Source: DASSTY01 sp035760645
GTDB lineage: Bacteria; Gemmatimonadota; Gemmatimonadetes; Gemmatimonadales; GWC2-71-9
Length of the DNA: 64,000 bases
Assembly (NCBI GenBank): GCA_035760645.1
Contig: DASTSO010000064.1
Location: forward strand, 1 to 64,000
Reading direction: 5' to 3'
Each line of letters begins with the position of its first letter. The first letter of the stretch is position 1. Made by a program: the position numbers and the translations under genes. Positions 17,535 through 24,832 of the stretch are shown in pieces. Below the pieces are notes generated by a model. It ran no database searches. It was not told the DNA's origin and was given only the letters and a program-made list of their open reading frames with translations.

Positions 17535-17563
17535 ATGTTAGATAGCTACCTATCTATTGGCAA
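17535..17563 (-). promoter_or_regulatory. Promoter and MarR operator of the efflux operon
   Basis: On the minus strand, TTGCCA (17558-17563) and TAACAT (17535-17540) are spaced by exactly 17 bp. The perfect inverted repeat TAGATAGctacCTATCTA (17539-17556) fills that spacer, so a bound MarR dimer would block RNA polymerase. The -10 element lies seven bases before the marR ATG. A sequence-only prediction, but spacing and symmetry agree. Confidence 0.7.
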
Positions 17564-17617
17564 GCCCACCGTTCCACTTCCCGTCCGCCCCGCCCGTGCT
17601 TTCTTCCGGAGAAGAGG

Positions 17618-19759
17618 ATGCGGCACATGCACTCGCTCCGGCGTTCGACCTATGGCGCCATGCGCCGCCCGCGCGCGGCGCTGCTCGCCGCGCTGCTGCC
17701 GGCGTCGATGATGTCGATGGTGGCCGCCAGCGCGGCGGCCCAGGCGCCGGCCTGCCCCGCACCGCCCGTTGCCCTCGTGCTCTCCGGCGGCGGAGCCCGC
17801 GGGCTCGCCCACATCGGCGTGCTCCGGACGCTCGAGCGGCGCGGCATTCGCCCTGCGCTCGTCGTCGGCACCAGCATCGGCGCGATCATCGGCGGGCTCT
17901 GGGCCAGCGGCCACTCCGCCGCCGAGATCGACTCGATCGTCCACGCCTTCCCGCTCGCCCGGCTCTTCAGCCGCTTCGATCCCCGGCGCCCCCAGGTCTT
18001 CGGCGGACTCCAGCCGCTGGTCACCTGGGCCAGGGGCCCCCGCGGCTTCGCCCTGGCGAGCAACGGGGTGCGCGAGGAGACGATCAACGCCTTCCTCGCC
18101 GCCCTGCTGTTGCGCGGCAACCTGTTCGCCCGGGGCGACTTCGATCGGCTGCCGATCCCGTTTCGCGCCGTAGCGACCCGGCTCGCCGACCGGCGTCCGG
18201 TCGTGCTGGGCTCGGGAGACCTCGCGCAGGCCGTGCGCGCCAGCGCCGCAATCCCCCTCGTCCTCGCGCCCGAGACGGTCGACCACGCCCAGCTCGTCGA
18301 CGGAGGACTCGCCGCCAACGTGCCGGTCCGGTCGGCACGCGACGCGCTGGGCGGCGGTTCGGGGCGGCTCATCATCTCGGACGTGTCGCACGGCCTCGCC
18401 GACAGCACCGACCTGGTCTCGCCGCTGCGGATCGCGGGACAGTTGCTGAGCTTCCTCACCACCCAGCCGGGCGACACGGTGGCCCCCGGCGACGTCTACA
18501 TCCGGCCCGCGCTCGGGGTCCATCGGATGCTCGACTTCGCACCCGAGAAGATCGACGCTCTCGAAGCCGCCGGCGGCGCCGCTGCCGACTCGGCGCTCGG
18601 CGCAACGGCCTGTGAGCCGGACCCGTCGAACGGACGACCGCGGCGGTCACCGTCCCTCCCCACGCACGTCGGCCGGATCGCGGTGGTGGCGAATCTCGGC
18701 GTCGACTCGGCGCGCCTGCTCCGCTTCCTCGGACTCGCTCCCGGCGAATCGCTCGATGTCGCCGGCCTTCGCACCCGCCTGCTCGGCTTCGCCGAGACGT
18801 CGCCCTACGCGGCGATCTGGCTCACGCCGTCGGGGCGCGCCGACACGGTCGACTTTGCGATCGACGGCCGGCTACGCCCGCCCGCACAGGTCGGCCTCGG
18901 CGCCGCGTACGACTACGACCTCGGCGGGCGGCTCTGGGTCGGCACGCTCGACCGCCAGCCCCTCGGCGGCCGGTTCATGGCCTGGGCCCTGCTCGCCGCC
19001 GCCCGTTTCGACCAGACGGCCCGCCTCGGCCTCCAGCGCCCGTTCACCGTGGCCGGGCGTGCGCTGTCAATCCTGCTCACCCTGCGCGGCACGCACGAGC
19101 GCGTGCGCACGTTCGACACGGCCGGCCACGAGCTGGCGCCGCTCGGTACCCGCGAGCTCGTGGCCGTGCTGGGGACGGAGCACGGGCTCGGACACGACTG
19201 GGAGGCAGGGCTCGGCGTCGAGGCGCGCGTGTGGCACGATCCCATGGGCAATCGTTCGGCGGCCGGCGTGCGGCTCCGGCTTCAGCAGGTCGACGCCAGC
19301 GGCGACCCGCGACTCGGCGTGGAGGCATCGCTCGCCGACGCATACCAGCGCGTCGTCGCGACCGGGAAGCTGACGGCGTTGCATCTCGCGCGCGGACGGC
19401 TCGCGCTCGCGCCGCTCCTGCGCTATCAGTGGGGCCATCACCTGCCGCTCCAAATGACCGTGCCGCTGGGCGGGCTGGACGGCTTTCCCGGTCTGCATCT
19501 CGGCGAGCACCGCGGAAGCCGAGAGCTGATCACCGGACTCGAAGCGCGCGTCGCGCTGTCGGGCGGCGTCTTCGCACTTGTGGAGGGAATGGGCGGCACG
19601 ACCGACCGCGAGGGCGACGCGCTGCCCGACGCCCCCTGGCTCTGGGGCGCCCGTGCCGGCCTGGGCACGGACACGCCCGCGGGCGTGCTCCGCATCGCGT
19701 ACGGTCGCAACTCGCTCCACCGCGGTGTCGTCTACGTGCGGGTAGGGCGCTGGTTCTGA
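17618..19759 (+). CDS. Patatin-like phospholipase with C-terminal outer-membrane barrel (PlpD-like)
   Basis: 713 residues; signal peptide about 1-41. The patatin domain (about 50-320) has the oxyanion motif GGGARG (57-62), the nucleophile in GTSIG (Ser86) and the catalytic Asp in DGG (228-230). Beyond about 340, the sequence runs into POTRA-like and beta-strand-rich segments ending in an aromatic residue (VRVGRWF). This resembles type Vd autotransporters such as PlpD. It probably hydrolyses lipids at the cell surface or in the outer membrane. The start has GGAGAAGAGG directly before it. It is transcribed divergently from the MarR operon. Confidence 0.85.
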   Translation: MRHMHSLRRSTYGAMRRPRAALLAALLPASMMSMVAASAAAQAPACPAPPVALVLSGGGARGLAHIGVLRTLERRGIRPALVVGTSIGAIIGGLWASGHSAAEIDSIVHAFPLARLFSRFDPRRPQVFGGLQPLVTWARGPRGFALASNGVREETINAFLAALLLRGNLFARGDFDRLPIPFRAVATRLADRRPVVLGSGDLAQAVRASAAIPLVLAPETVDHAQLVDGGLAANVPVRSARDALGGGSGRLIISDVSHGLADSTDLVSPLRIAGQLLSFLTTQPGDTVAPGDVYIRPALGVHRMLDFAPEKIDALEAAGGAAADSALGATACEPDPSNGRPRRSPSLPTHVGRIAVVANLGVDSARLLRFLGLAPGESLDVAGLRTRLLGFAETSPYAAIWLTPSGRADTVDFAIDGRLRPPAQVGLGAAYDYDLGGRLWVGTLDRQPLGGRFMAWALLAAARFDQTARLGLQRPFTVAGRALSILLTLRGTHERVRTFDTAGHELAPLGTRELVAVLGTEHGLGHDWEAGLGVEARVWHDPMGNRSAAGVRLRLQQVDASGDPRLGVEASLADAYQRVVATGKLTALHLARGRLALAPLLRYQWGHHLPLQMTVPLGGLDGFPGLHLGEHRGSRELITGLEARVALSGGVFALVEGMGGTTDREGDALPDAPWLWGARAGLGTDTPAGVLRIAYGRNSLHRGVVYVRVGRWF

Positions 19760-19882
19760 GGCGGTGAGCGCAGTCGTCATGGACTTCGACGGGCTTGTCG
19801 TCGCGGACCCTGCTCACGACAACGAAGGGCCCGGCTGCCGTCACCGGCGCCGGACCCCCCGACCGAAGTGCCATCAAAGCAT

Positions 19883-19904
19883 CAACGCGCCCGAAGGCGC
19901 GTTG
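19883..19904 (-). terminator. Terminator hairpin of the tRNA operon
   Basis: CAACGCGCC (19883-19891) pairs with GGCGCGTTG (19896-19904). Read on the minus strand the loop is TTCG closed by C-G, the stable UUCG tetraloop. It lies 18 bp after the tRNA-Lys 3' end. The U tract is weak, so it may also act as an RNA-end protecting hairpin. Confidence 0.65.
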
Positions 19905-19922
19905 AAAGTCCCTACGCTGGTA

Positions 19923-19995
<73 letters not shown>

Positions 19996-20008
19996 GTGGT
20001 CCTGCTCA

Positions 20009-20080
20009 TAGCCCCAACGGGAATCGAACCCGTCTCTCGACCTTGAAAGGGTCGCGTCCTAACCGATAGACGATGGGGCC
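20009..20080 (-). tRNA. tRNA-Glu (anticodon TTC)
   Basis: 72 nt. The acceptor stem GGCCCCA pairs with TGGGGCT (first pair G-U). The anticodon loop is CTTTCAA on a CGACC/GGTCG stem. The T loop is TTCGATT. CCA is not encoded. Confidence 0.93.
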
Positions 20081-20140
20081 GAGTTCCCGTGGTCCTGTTT
20101 TTGTGCTGCGACTGCGTCGCTCCGACTGCGGTGCTGCGAG

Positions 20141-20213
20141 TAGCGCTAACGGGATTCGAACCCGTGTTTGGGCCTTGAGAGGGCCCCGTCCTAGTCCCCT
20201 AGACGATAGCGCC
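20141..20213 (-). tRNA. tRNA-Glu (anticodon CTC)
   Basis: 73 nt. The acceptor stem GGCGCTA pairs with TAGCGCT. The anticodon loop CTCTCAA lies on a GGGCC/GGCCC stem and the anticodon CTC reads GAG, the codon most used in this GC-rich genome. CCA is not encoded. The two Glu tRNAs lie 60 bp apart and differ through most of their stems, so they are not a recent duplication. Confidence 0.93.
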
Positions 20214-20276
20214 ATGTGGTACTGCTTGGGTCCTGCCGGTACCGCTGGTCCTGCCGACTGCTCATGCCCGCCCGAG

Positions 20277-20349
20277 CAGGCCCGGAGGGAATCGAACCCC
20301 CAACCCCCGGTTTTGGAGACCGGTGCTCTACCAATTGAGCTACGGACCT
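20277..20349 (-). tRNA. tRNA-Trp (anticodon CCA)
   Basis: 73 nt. The acceptor stem AGGTCCG pairs with CGGGCCT, with discriminator G as usual for tRNA-Trp. The anticodon loop is CTCCAAA on a CCGGT/ACCGG stem. The 3' CCA is not encoded. Confidence 0.93.
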
Positions 20350-20361
20350 TCGTCTACCAGG

Positions 20362-20436
20362 GGTGGCTGACGGGGATTGAACCCGCAACCTCCGGAGCCA
20401 CAGTCCGGCGCTCTAACCGATTGAGCTACAGCCACC
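20362..20436 (-). tRNA. tRNA-His (anticodon GTG)
   Basis: 75 nt including the extra G(-1) opposite discriminator C, the tRNA-His identity pair. The acceptor stem GTGGCTG pairs with CAGCCAC, and the anticodon loop is CTGTGGC on a CCGGA/TCCGG stem. The encoded 3' end continues CCT rather than CCA. It is the first tRNA of the operon. Confidence 0.93.
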
Positions 20437-20483
20437 ACGGAGAGCACCGAAGACCTCTCGTGGCGCCCGATTCCGAGCGCGGA

Positions 20484-20512
20484 ATACTATTTACGACCGG
20501 CACGTTCGTCAA
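20484..20512 (-). promoter_or_regulatory. Sigma-70-type promoter of the tRNA operon
   Basis: On the minus strand TTGACG (20507-20512) and TAGTAT (20484-20489) are separated by 17 bp and lie 48 bp before tRNA-His. The -35 element overlaps the stop codon of the upstream aminotransferase gene (20509-20511). Confidence 0.65.
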
Positions 20513-21153
20513 CCCCAGAAGCGCGCCTGAAGCTCCCGCAGACCCGGCCCCGCCGCGACCGTCCCGCCGTCGAGCGTGGCGACCGCCGTCACTCCCTCAA
20601 CAGCATTCACGAGGAAAGGTTCCCGGGCGGCGAGCTCACCCGCGGCGAGCCGCTCCTCGACCACTTCGCCCACCAGCTCCGCGATGCGCGCCCGCCCCAC
20701 GCTCGGCAGGATCCCCGTCGCGAGCGGCGGCCCCGCCACCCGGCCGCCGCGCCACCAGAGCACCGCCCGCACCGTGGTCTCGGCCACCAGCCCGTCCGCG
20801 GTGACGAGCAGCGCGTCGTCGGCGCCCGCCGCGCGCGCTTCGGCGGCGGCGCGCTCGAACTGCCCGCGCTCGGTGGTCTTGTGCGGGTAGGGCCGATGCA
20901 CGACCCCGCGCGCGGTCACGAGGCGCACCGCGGGGGCGGCGCCCACGGCGCGCTCGCTCGCCTCGGTGCCGCGCGCGGTGACGAGCAGCCGGTGCACCCG
21001 GTCGGGGCCGCCCGCCGGCACCGTGAGCTCGCGCGGGTGCGGGATCCCCAGCGCCTTGCAGCTCAGGAAGAGCCGGTTCAGGTGCAGCCCCCAGAGCGGC
21101 GCGACCCCGTCGCGCACGCGCACCGTCTCGATGAGGCCGGCCGTCGCGCTCAT
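20509..21153 (-). CDS. Class IV PLP aminotransferase-fold enzyme (aminodeoxychorismate lyase/branched-chain aminotransferase-like)
   Basis: 214 residues. The catalytic PLP lysine is in the YPHKTTERG segment, and the conserved Glu with its flanking residues is in LLVTADGLVAETTVRAV, as in PabC and IlvE proteins. The N-terminal half is short compared with the roughly 270-residue PabC proteins. The start at 21153 is used because it overlaps the EamA stop (ATGA); the longer frame above it is a shadow of that gene. PabC would make p-aminobenzoate for folate, but aminotransferase activity is equally possible. Confidence 0.75.
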   Translation of the reverse strand: MSATAGLIETVRVRDGVAPLWGLHLNRLFLSCKALGIPHPRELTVPAGGPDRVHRLLVTARGTEASERAVGAAPAVRLVTARGVVHRPYPHKTTERGQFERAAAEARAAGADDALLVTADGLVAETTVRAVLWWRGGRVAGPPLATGILPSVGRARIAELVGEVVEERLAAGELAAREPFLVNAVEGVTAVATLDGGTVAAGPGLRELQARFWG

Positions 21154-22058
21154 GCGCCGTCCGCCACCGCCGCCGGCGCGAGCGGCGCGAGGCGCGCGTC
21201 GAGCCAGGTCTTCACCACCGTGGCGCCGAGGATGAGGACGCCGCCCACGATCGCCCAGGCACCCGGCACCTCGCCGTGGACCAGCCACGACCAGATCGGA
21301 TTGAGCGCCGGCTCGACGAGCAGCAGCACCGACGCCTCGAACGCCGGTACGTGGCGCAGCCCCGCGGTGACGAACAGATAGGCGACGGCGATCTGGAAGA
21401 CGCCGAGATAGCCGACGATCGCCCAGTCGGCGACGCCGTGCGCGCCGAGCGGCAGCGCCCACGGCAGGCAGGCGAGACAGGCGATGAGATTGCCGGCGGC
21501 CACGGCGGCGATGCTCGGATTGGCGTCCGTGTGCCCGGCGCTGCGCTCGGCGTCGCTCAGCCAGCGGAGCCCCAGGAGCGTGAGCGCCCAGGTGAGCCCG
21601 CTCGCGGCGGCGAGGAGGTTGCCGCGCGCCGGGTCGGGCGCGGTGCCCACCGGCCGCTCGGCCCCGACGAAGAAGAGCACGAGGCCGATCGCCACGACGC
21701 CCATGAGCGCGAGGTCCTGGCGCCGCACCCGCTCGTGCAGCAGCAGCGGCCCCAGCACCACGAGGTAGAGCGGCCCGGTGCTCTGGAGGAAGATCGTGTT
21801 GGCGGAGGTGGTGAGCCGGTTGGCGAGCACGAACAGGACCAGCGTCGCCGCATAGGCCGCGCCGACGACGAGCGTCCGCCAGCTCCAGCCGCGCCGCGCC
21901 GCGGGGATCATGAGGAGCACGGCGACGGCGGCGATCCCGGAGCGCAGGCTCGCCACCTGCACCCCGCTGAACGCCGCCGCCTTGATCGCGGCACCGCCCG
22001 TGGAGAAGAGCATCGCGGCCACCACGAGCTGCAGGCGCGCCCGCGTGCGCGCCGTCAT
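21150..22058 (-). CDS. EamA/DMT family transporter
   Basis: 302 residues with ten predicted membrane helices in two EamA repeats (about 8-140 and 155-295). The helical periodicity, LLLVEPALNPIWSWLVHGEVPGAWAI in the second repeat and LLLHERVRRQDLALMG in the first, is diagnostic. It exports amino acids or metabolites; the substrate is not evident. Its stop overlaps the class IV enzyme start, so the two are co-translated. Confidence 0.9.
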   Translation of the reverse strand: MTARTRARLQLVVAAMLFSTGGAAIKAAAFSGVQVASLRSGIAAVAVLLMIPAARRGWSWRTLVVGAAYAATLVLFVLANRLTTSANTIFLQSTGPLYLVVLGPLLLHERVRRQDLALMGVVAIGLVLFFVGAERPVGTAPDPARGNLLAAASGLTWALTLLGLRWLSDAERSAGHTDANPSIAAVAAGNLIACLACLPWALPLGAHGVADWAIVGYLGVFQIAVAYLFVTAGLRHVPAFEASVLLLVEPALNPIWSWLVHGEVPGAWAIVGGVLILGATVVKTWLDARLAPLAPAAVADGA

Positions 22059-22158
22059 CGCCTGCCTCGAGCCCGCACCTGTCGCCTCGCGCGAAGAGTT
22101 GCGGACAAGATAACAGGCGGCGCCAGCGCGGCGGCGACCGCGCTGGCGCCTGTGGCCG

Positions 22159-22758
22159 CTACTGCGCCGAGGCGGGCGCCTCGCAGCCGTGCTTCTTCGC
22201 CAGGTTCTCGGCGGCCATCATGTGGCCCTGGAACGCCGGCGCCACCTGCTGCACGAAGCTCTTGAGGTCGGCGTTCTGGATCGCCGGCATGAGCGAGGTG
22301 CCCACGGCGTCGATCACCGCCTTGTGGAACGCCACCTCGTGCTCGAGGTAGGCGCAGTCGAACTTCGCCGCCGGGGTGGTGCGCAGCCGCTGCATCACCT
22401 TGGCATGCTCCTCGGCGCTCGTGTGGTCCGTGGGCGGCGTCGGCGTGACGTGGAGCTTTGCGGCGAGATCGCGACCCTGCTGGCGCACGGTCCGGTGATC
22501 ACTCGCCATCTGGCGTGCGAGCGCCTTCACGTCGGCGGACTGTGCCCGCCGGGCGGCGAGGTTGCCGGTCTCGATGTCGGCGGTGTTGGCCGCGTCGAAG
22601 ATCGCCACGATGGTGGGGTCGTTCAGGGCCGGCTTCGTCGCGTCGTGCCGGGTGGACGAGGTGGACGCGGCGGGCGCGGCGGACTGGGCGGCGAGGGGGG
22701 CCGCCGCGAGGAGGGAGACGGCCAGGACAGCGGGGAGACGCAAGCGACCGGACCACAT
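22159..22758 (-). CDS. DUF4142 domain protein, exported
   Basis: 199 residues; signal peptide about 1-24 (ends LAAQSAAP). The body is a DUF4142 ferritin-like four-helix domain: ADIETGNLAARRAQSADVKALARQMASDH followed by HEVAFHKAVIDAV. The function of this family is unknown; ferritin-like fold and envelope location suggest metal or stress handling. The start is the ATG at 22758 with GGAGG six bases upstream. A good promoter lies just upstream (22791-22819). Confidence 0.85.
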   Translation of the reverse strand: MWSGRLRLPAVLAVSLLAAAPLAAQSAAPAASTSSTRHDATKPALNDPTIVAIFDAANTADIETGNLAARRAQSADVKALARQMASDHRTVRQQGRDLAAKLHVTPTPPTDHTSAEEHAKVMQRLRTTPAAKFDCAYLEHEVAFHKAVIDAVGTSLMPAIQNADLKSFVQQVAPAFQGHMMAAENLAKKHGCEAPASAQ

Positions 22759-22790
22759 AGCATGCCTCCAAGAGGTTGGGAGTGCAGGCT

Positions 22791-22819
22791 ACGATACGGT
22801 CCGGCCGCAATAATGTCAA
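22791..22819 (-). promoter_or_regulatory. Sigma-70 promoter of the DUF4142 gene
   Basis: On the minus strand TTGACA (22814-22819, perfect consensus) and TATCGT (22791-22796) have a 17-bp spacer. The surrounding 30 bp is unusually AT-rich for this genome. Start of transcription would be near 22785, about 27 bp before the ATG. Confidence 0.7.
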
Positions 22820-22850
22820 TATTTATTTGACTTATTCCAAGAATCCAGTC

Positions 22851-23696
22851 TCATTCGACCTTGAGCTGCGTCGCCATTCCGTGCGTGAAGTGCGGCTTCC
22901 CGTCCTTCGCATCCGGGAGGAAGCAGACCACGGCGTACTCCCCGGGCGTGAAGCGCTCCTGCATCAGGGCGTGCTGGCCCTTGTCCAGACCGGTGATGCC
23001 CCCGACCGGCAGGAGCGGCGGCGGCCCCTGCTGCTTTTCGACCCAGGTGAGCGCGTCGGCCAGCGACTTGCCCGGCAGCAGCTTGAAGATGACGATCTCG
23101 TGGAACTGCGAGGCGTCGTTCTGCACGCGGATGGTGTGCTCGCCGGCGCTCAGCGGCTTGCTGAACTCGAAGCCATAGTCTACGAGCCGGACCTGGAGGT
23201 CGGGCTTCATCCCGGCCGCGGCTTCCGTCGCGACGCGCTCGGCGGCCGACTCGGTGACGGCGAGCGGGTGCGACATCCCCTTGGCCACGTGGGGCACGCC
23301 GTCGGGCCCGGGCACGACGCAGAGCACCGCGTAGCGGCCGGGGGTGAGCAGCAGGGTGGCGTTCGAGCTGCCGCCCGGCGCCGGCGGCTGCGGCCCGCCG
23401 ATGTTCACGGCCCAGGCCGGCATCTGCTCCGGATGGGCCTTCAGGTGGCTCATCAGATCGGCGAACGTCCTGCCCTCCGTGAGGCGGACCATCCAGAAGT
23501 GGTGCAGCTGCTTCCCCTCGTTCCGCAGCTGGATGGTGACGAGGCCCGCCGGAATGCTGTCGGGCATCGTGAAGGCGTACTCCCGCGCGACGACGTCCAC
23601 GACCGTGGGCTTGGGACGCGGCCCCCCGGGCGCGGGCGATGCCGGAGCGCCCACCGGGGCGAGCGTGAGAGCGAGCGCGAGCGACGCGAGCAACAT
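22851..23696 (-). CDS. Exported protein with two tandem cupredoxin-like domains
   Basis: 281 residues; signal peptide about 1-22. Two similar halves each hold a blue-copper ligand pattern: His in KQLHHFW, then Cys in YAVLCVVPG, His in KGMSHPLAV and a nearby Met; the second half repeats this with SQFHEIVIF, YAVVCFLPD, HFTHGM. The spacing matches plastocyanin/azurin-type Cu sites, so it may shuttle electrons or bind copper in the periplasm. I cannot name the family. The start at 23696 has AGGAGG six bases before it. The gene is separate from DUF4142, which has its own promoter. Confidence 0.7.
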   Translation of the reverse strand: MLLASLALALTLAPVGAPASPAPGGPRPKPTVVDVVAREYAFTMPDSIPAGLVTIQLRNEGKQLHHFWMVRLTEGRTFADLMSHLKAHPEQMPAWAVNIGGPQPPAPGGSSNATLLLTPGRYAVLCVVPGPDGVPHVAKGMSHPLAVTESAAERVATEAAAGMKPDLQVRLVDYGFEFSKPLSAGEHTIRVQNDASQFHEIVIFKLLPGKSLADALTWVEKQQGPPPLLPVGGITGLDKGQHALMQERFTPGEYAVVCFLPDAKDGKPHFTHGMATQLKVE

Positions 23697-23796
23697 GGGA
23701 GGCCTCCTGGGCGCGGGTATCCGGAAGCCCCGGAGTTTAGGCCGCCATCGTCAGGGTGGCGTCAGGGCGGCCGCGCGGGCTCAGGCGGGCGCGCGT

Positions 23797-23835
23797 GAGA
23801 GGGCCCCGCGGCACTCGGCTCCGCGGGGCCCTCTC
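23797..23835 (-). terminator. 15-bp perfect hairpin after the TonB gene
   Basis: GAGAGGGCCCCGCGG (23797-23811) and its exact complement (23821-23835) flank a 9-base loop. It is 98 bp downstream of the TonB-type gene stop. There is no U tract, so it may be factor-dependent or only an RNA stabiliser. Confidence 0.6.
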
Positions 23836-23932
23836 GACCGGGGCGTCGGGAGGTCACTGCCTCCTGGCTCAGGCGCGCCATCCGGCGCCGACCCCCGTAG
23901 AGCCGTACCTGTGCCGCACCCGAGCGCGGCGC

Positions 23933-24688
23933 CTACCGAGCCACGGTGAAACGATACCGCTGGGCCACGAGCTGCCGCACCGCCTGATGGTGCAGCCGCG
24001 CCGCCCGGAAGCGGCTCCCCAGCGCGACCGTGCGGGCCTCGGCCACGAACTGCGGCTGGCTGCTCGCGATCACCCGGATCGAGGCCGGCTCCACGCGGCC
24101 GTCCACCCCGACCACGAACTCGAGGTCCACCACGCCGTCGATCCCCGCGTCCGCCAGCATCGGCGGATAGCGGAGCGGCGGCTGCTCGATCAGCGCCACC
24201 GGGACATCGAGATCCACCGCGCGATAGACCGCCGTGCCCGGCGACTCGACCGCATCCCCCTTCGCCGCGCCGAGGACGCCGCCCACGACGCCGTCGGCCA
24301 CGCCGCCCTCGACGCCCTTGCCGGTGAAGTCGCGCGGGTCGAACGGCTTCTCGTTGAGGTCCACCGGCGGGATGGCCTTCGGGATCTCGGTCGGCGCGAC
24401 CACGGTCTGGAAGCCCTTCGGCGGCGCGACGGCCGGGACCGTGGCCGCGGCCACCTGCTCCACCACCTTCGGCGCCGGCGGCGGGGGCTTCGGCGCCTCG
24501 GTCGGCGGCCGCAGGAAGACGAGCGTGGTGTCGAGGCGGGCGACGTCGAGACTCGCGGACACCGCATGGGCCGAGAGCACCACCACGACGGCCGCCGCGA
24601 GGTGTGCGACGAGGGCGAGCGGCGAGACCAGCATCTCCGAGCGGCGCCACGCGTGCGCCGGACGGGATTCGACGAGGACGTCCAGCAT
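23933..24688 (-). CDS. TonB family protein (energy transducer)
   Basis: 251 residues. One N-terminal membrane helix (about 21-43), then a Pro-rich segment (PPTEAPKPPPPAPK), a glycine-rich linker and a C-terminal TonB domain (about 165-245) with YPPMLADAGIDGVVDLEFVV and an RFRAARLHH segment. It would couple proton motive force from ExbBD to outer-membrane transporters. No exbBD or TonB receptor lies in the window. The start is after GGGGAGGGGAT. Confidence 0.85.
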   Translation of the reverse strand: MLDVLVESRPAHAWRRSEMLVSPLALVAHLAAAVVVVLSAHAVSASLDVARLDTTLVFLRPPTEAPKPPPPAPKVVEQVAAATVPAVAPPKGFQTVVAPTEIPKAIPPVDLNEKPFDPRDFTGKGVEGGVADGVVGGVLGAAKGDAVESPGTAVYRAVDLDVPVALIEQPPLRYPPMLADAGIDGVVDLEFVVGVDGRVEPASIRVIASSQPQFVAEARTVALGSRFRAARLHHQAVRQLVAQRYRFTVAR

Positions 24689-24832
24689 ATCCCCTCCCCC
24701 GCGGCCGGATGCGCCGGCGACGGCCCACGACCTGGGAGCCGCCGTGTGGCGAGGCCGCTGAGGAGACTATAGAACGGCGGCGATGAGGGGCCGCTGAGGT
24801 GGGGATGAAAGGTCGGTGAAGGCGGGCAGCGC

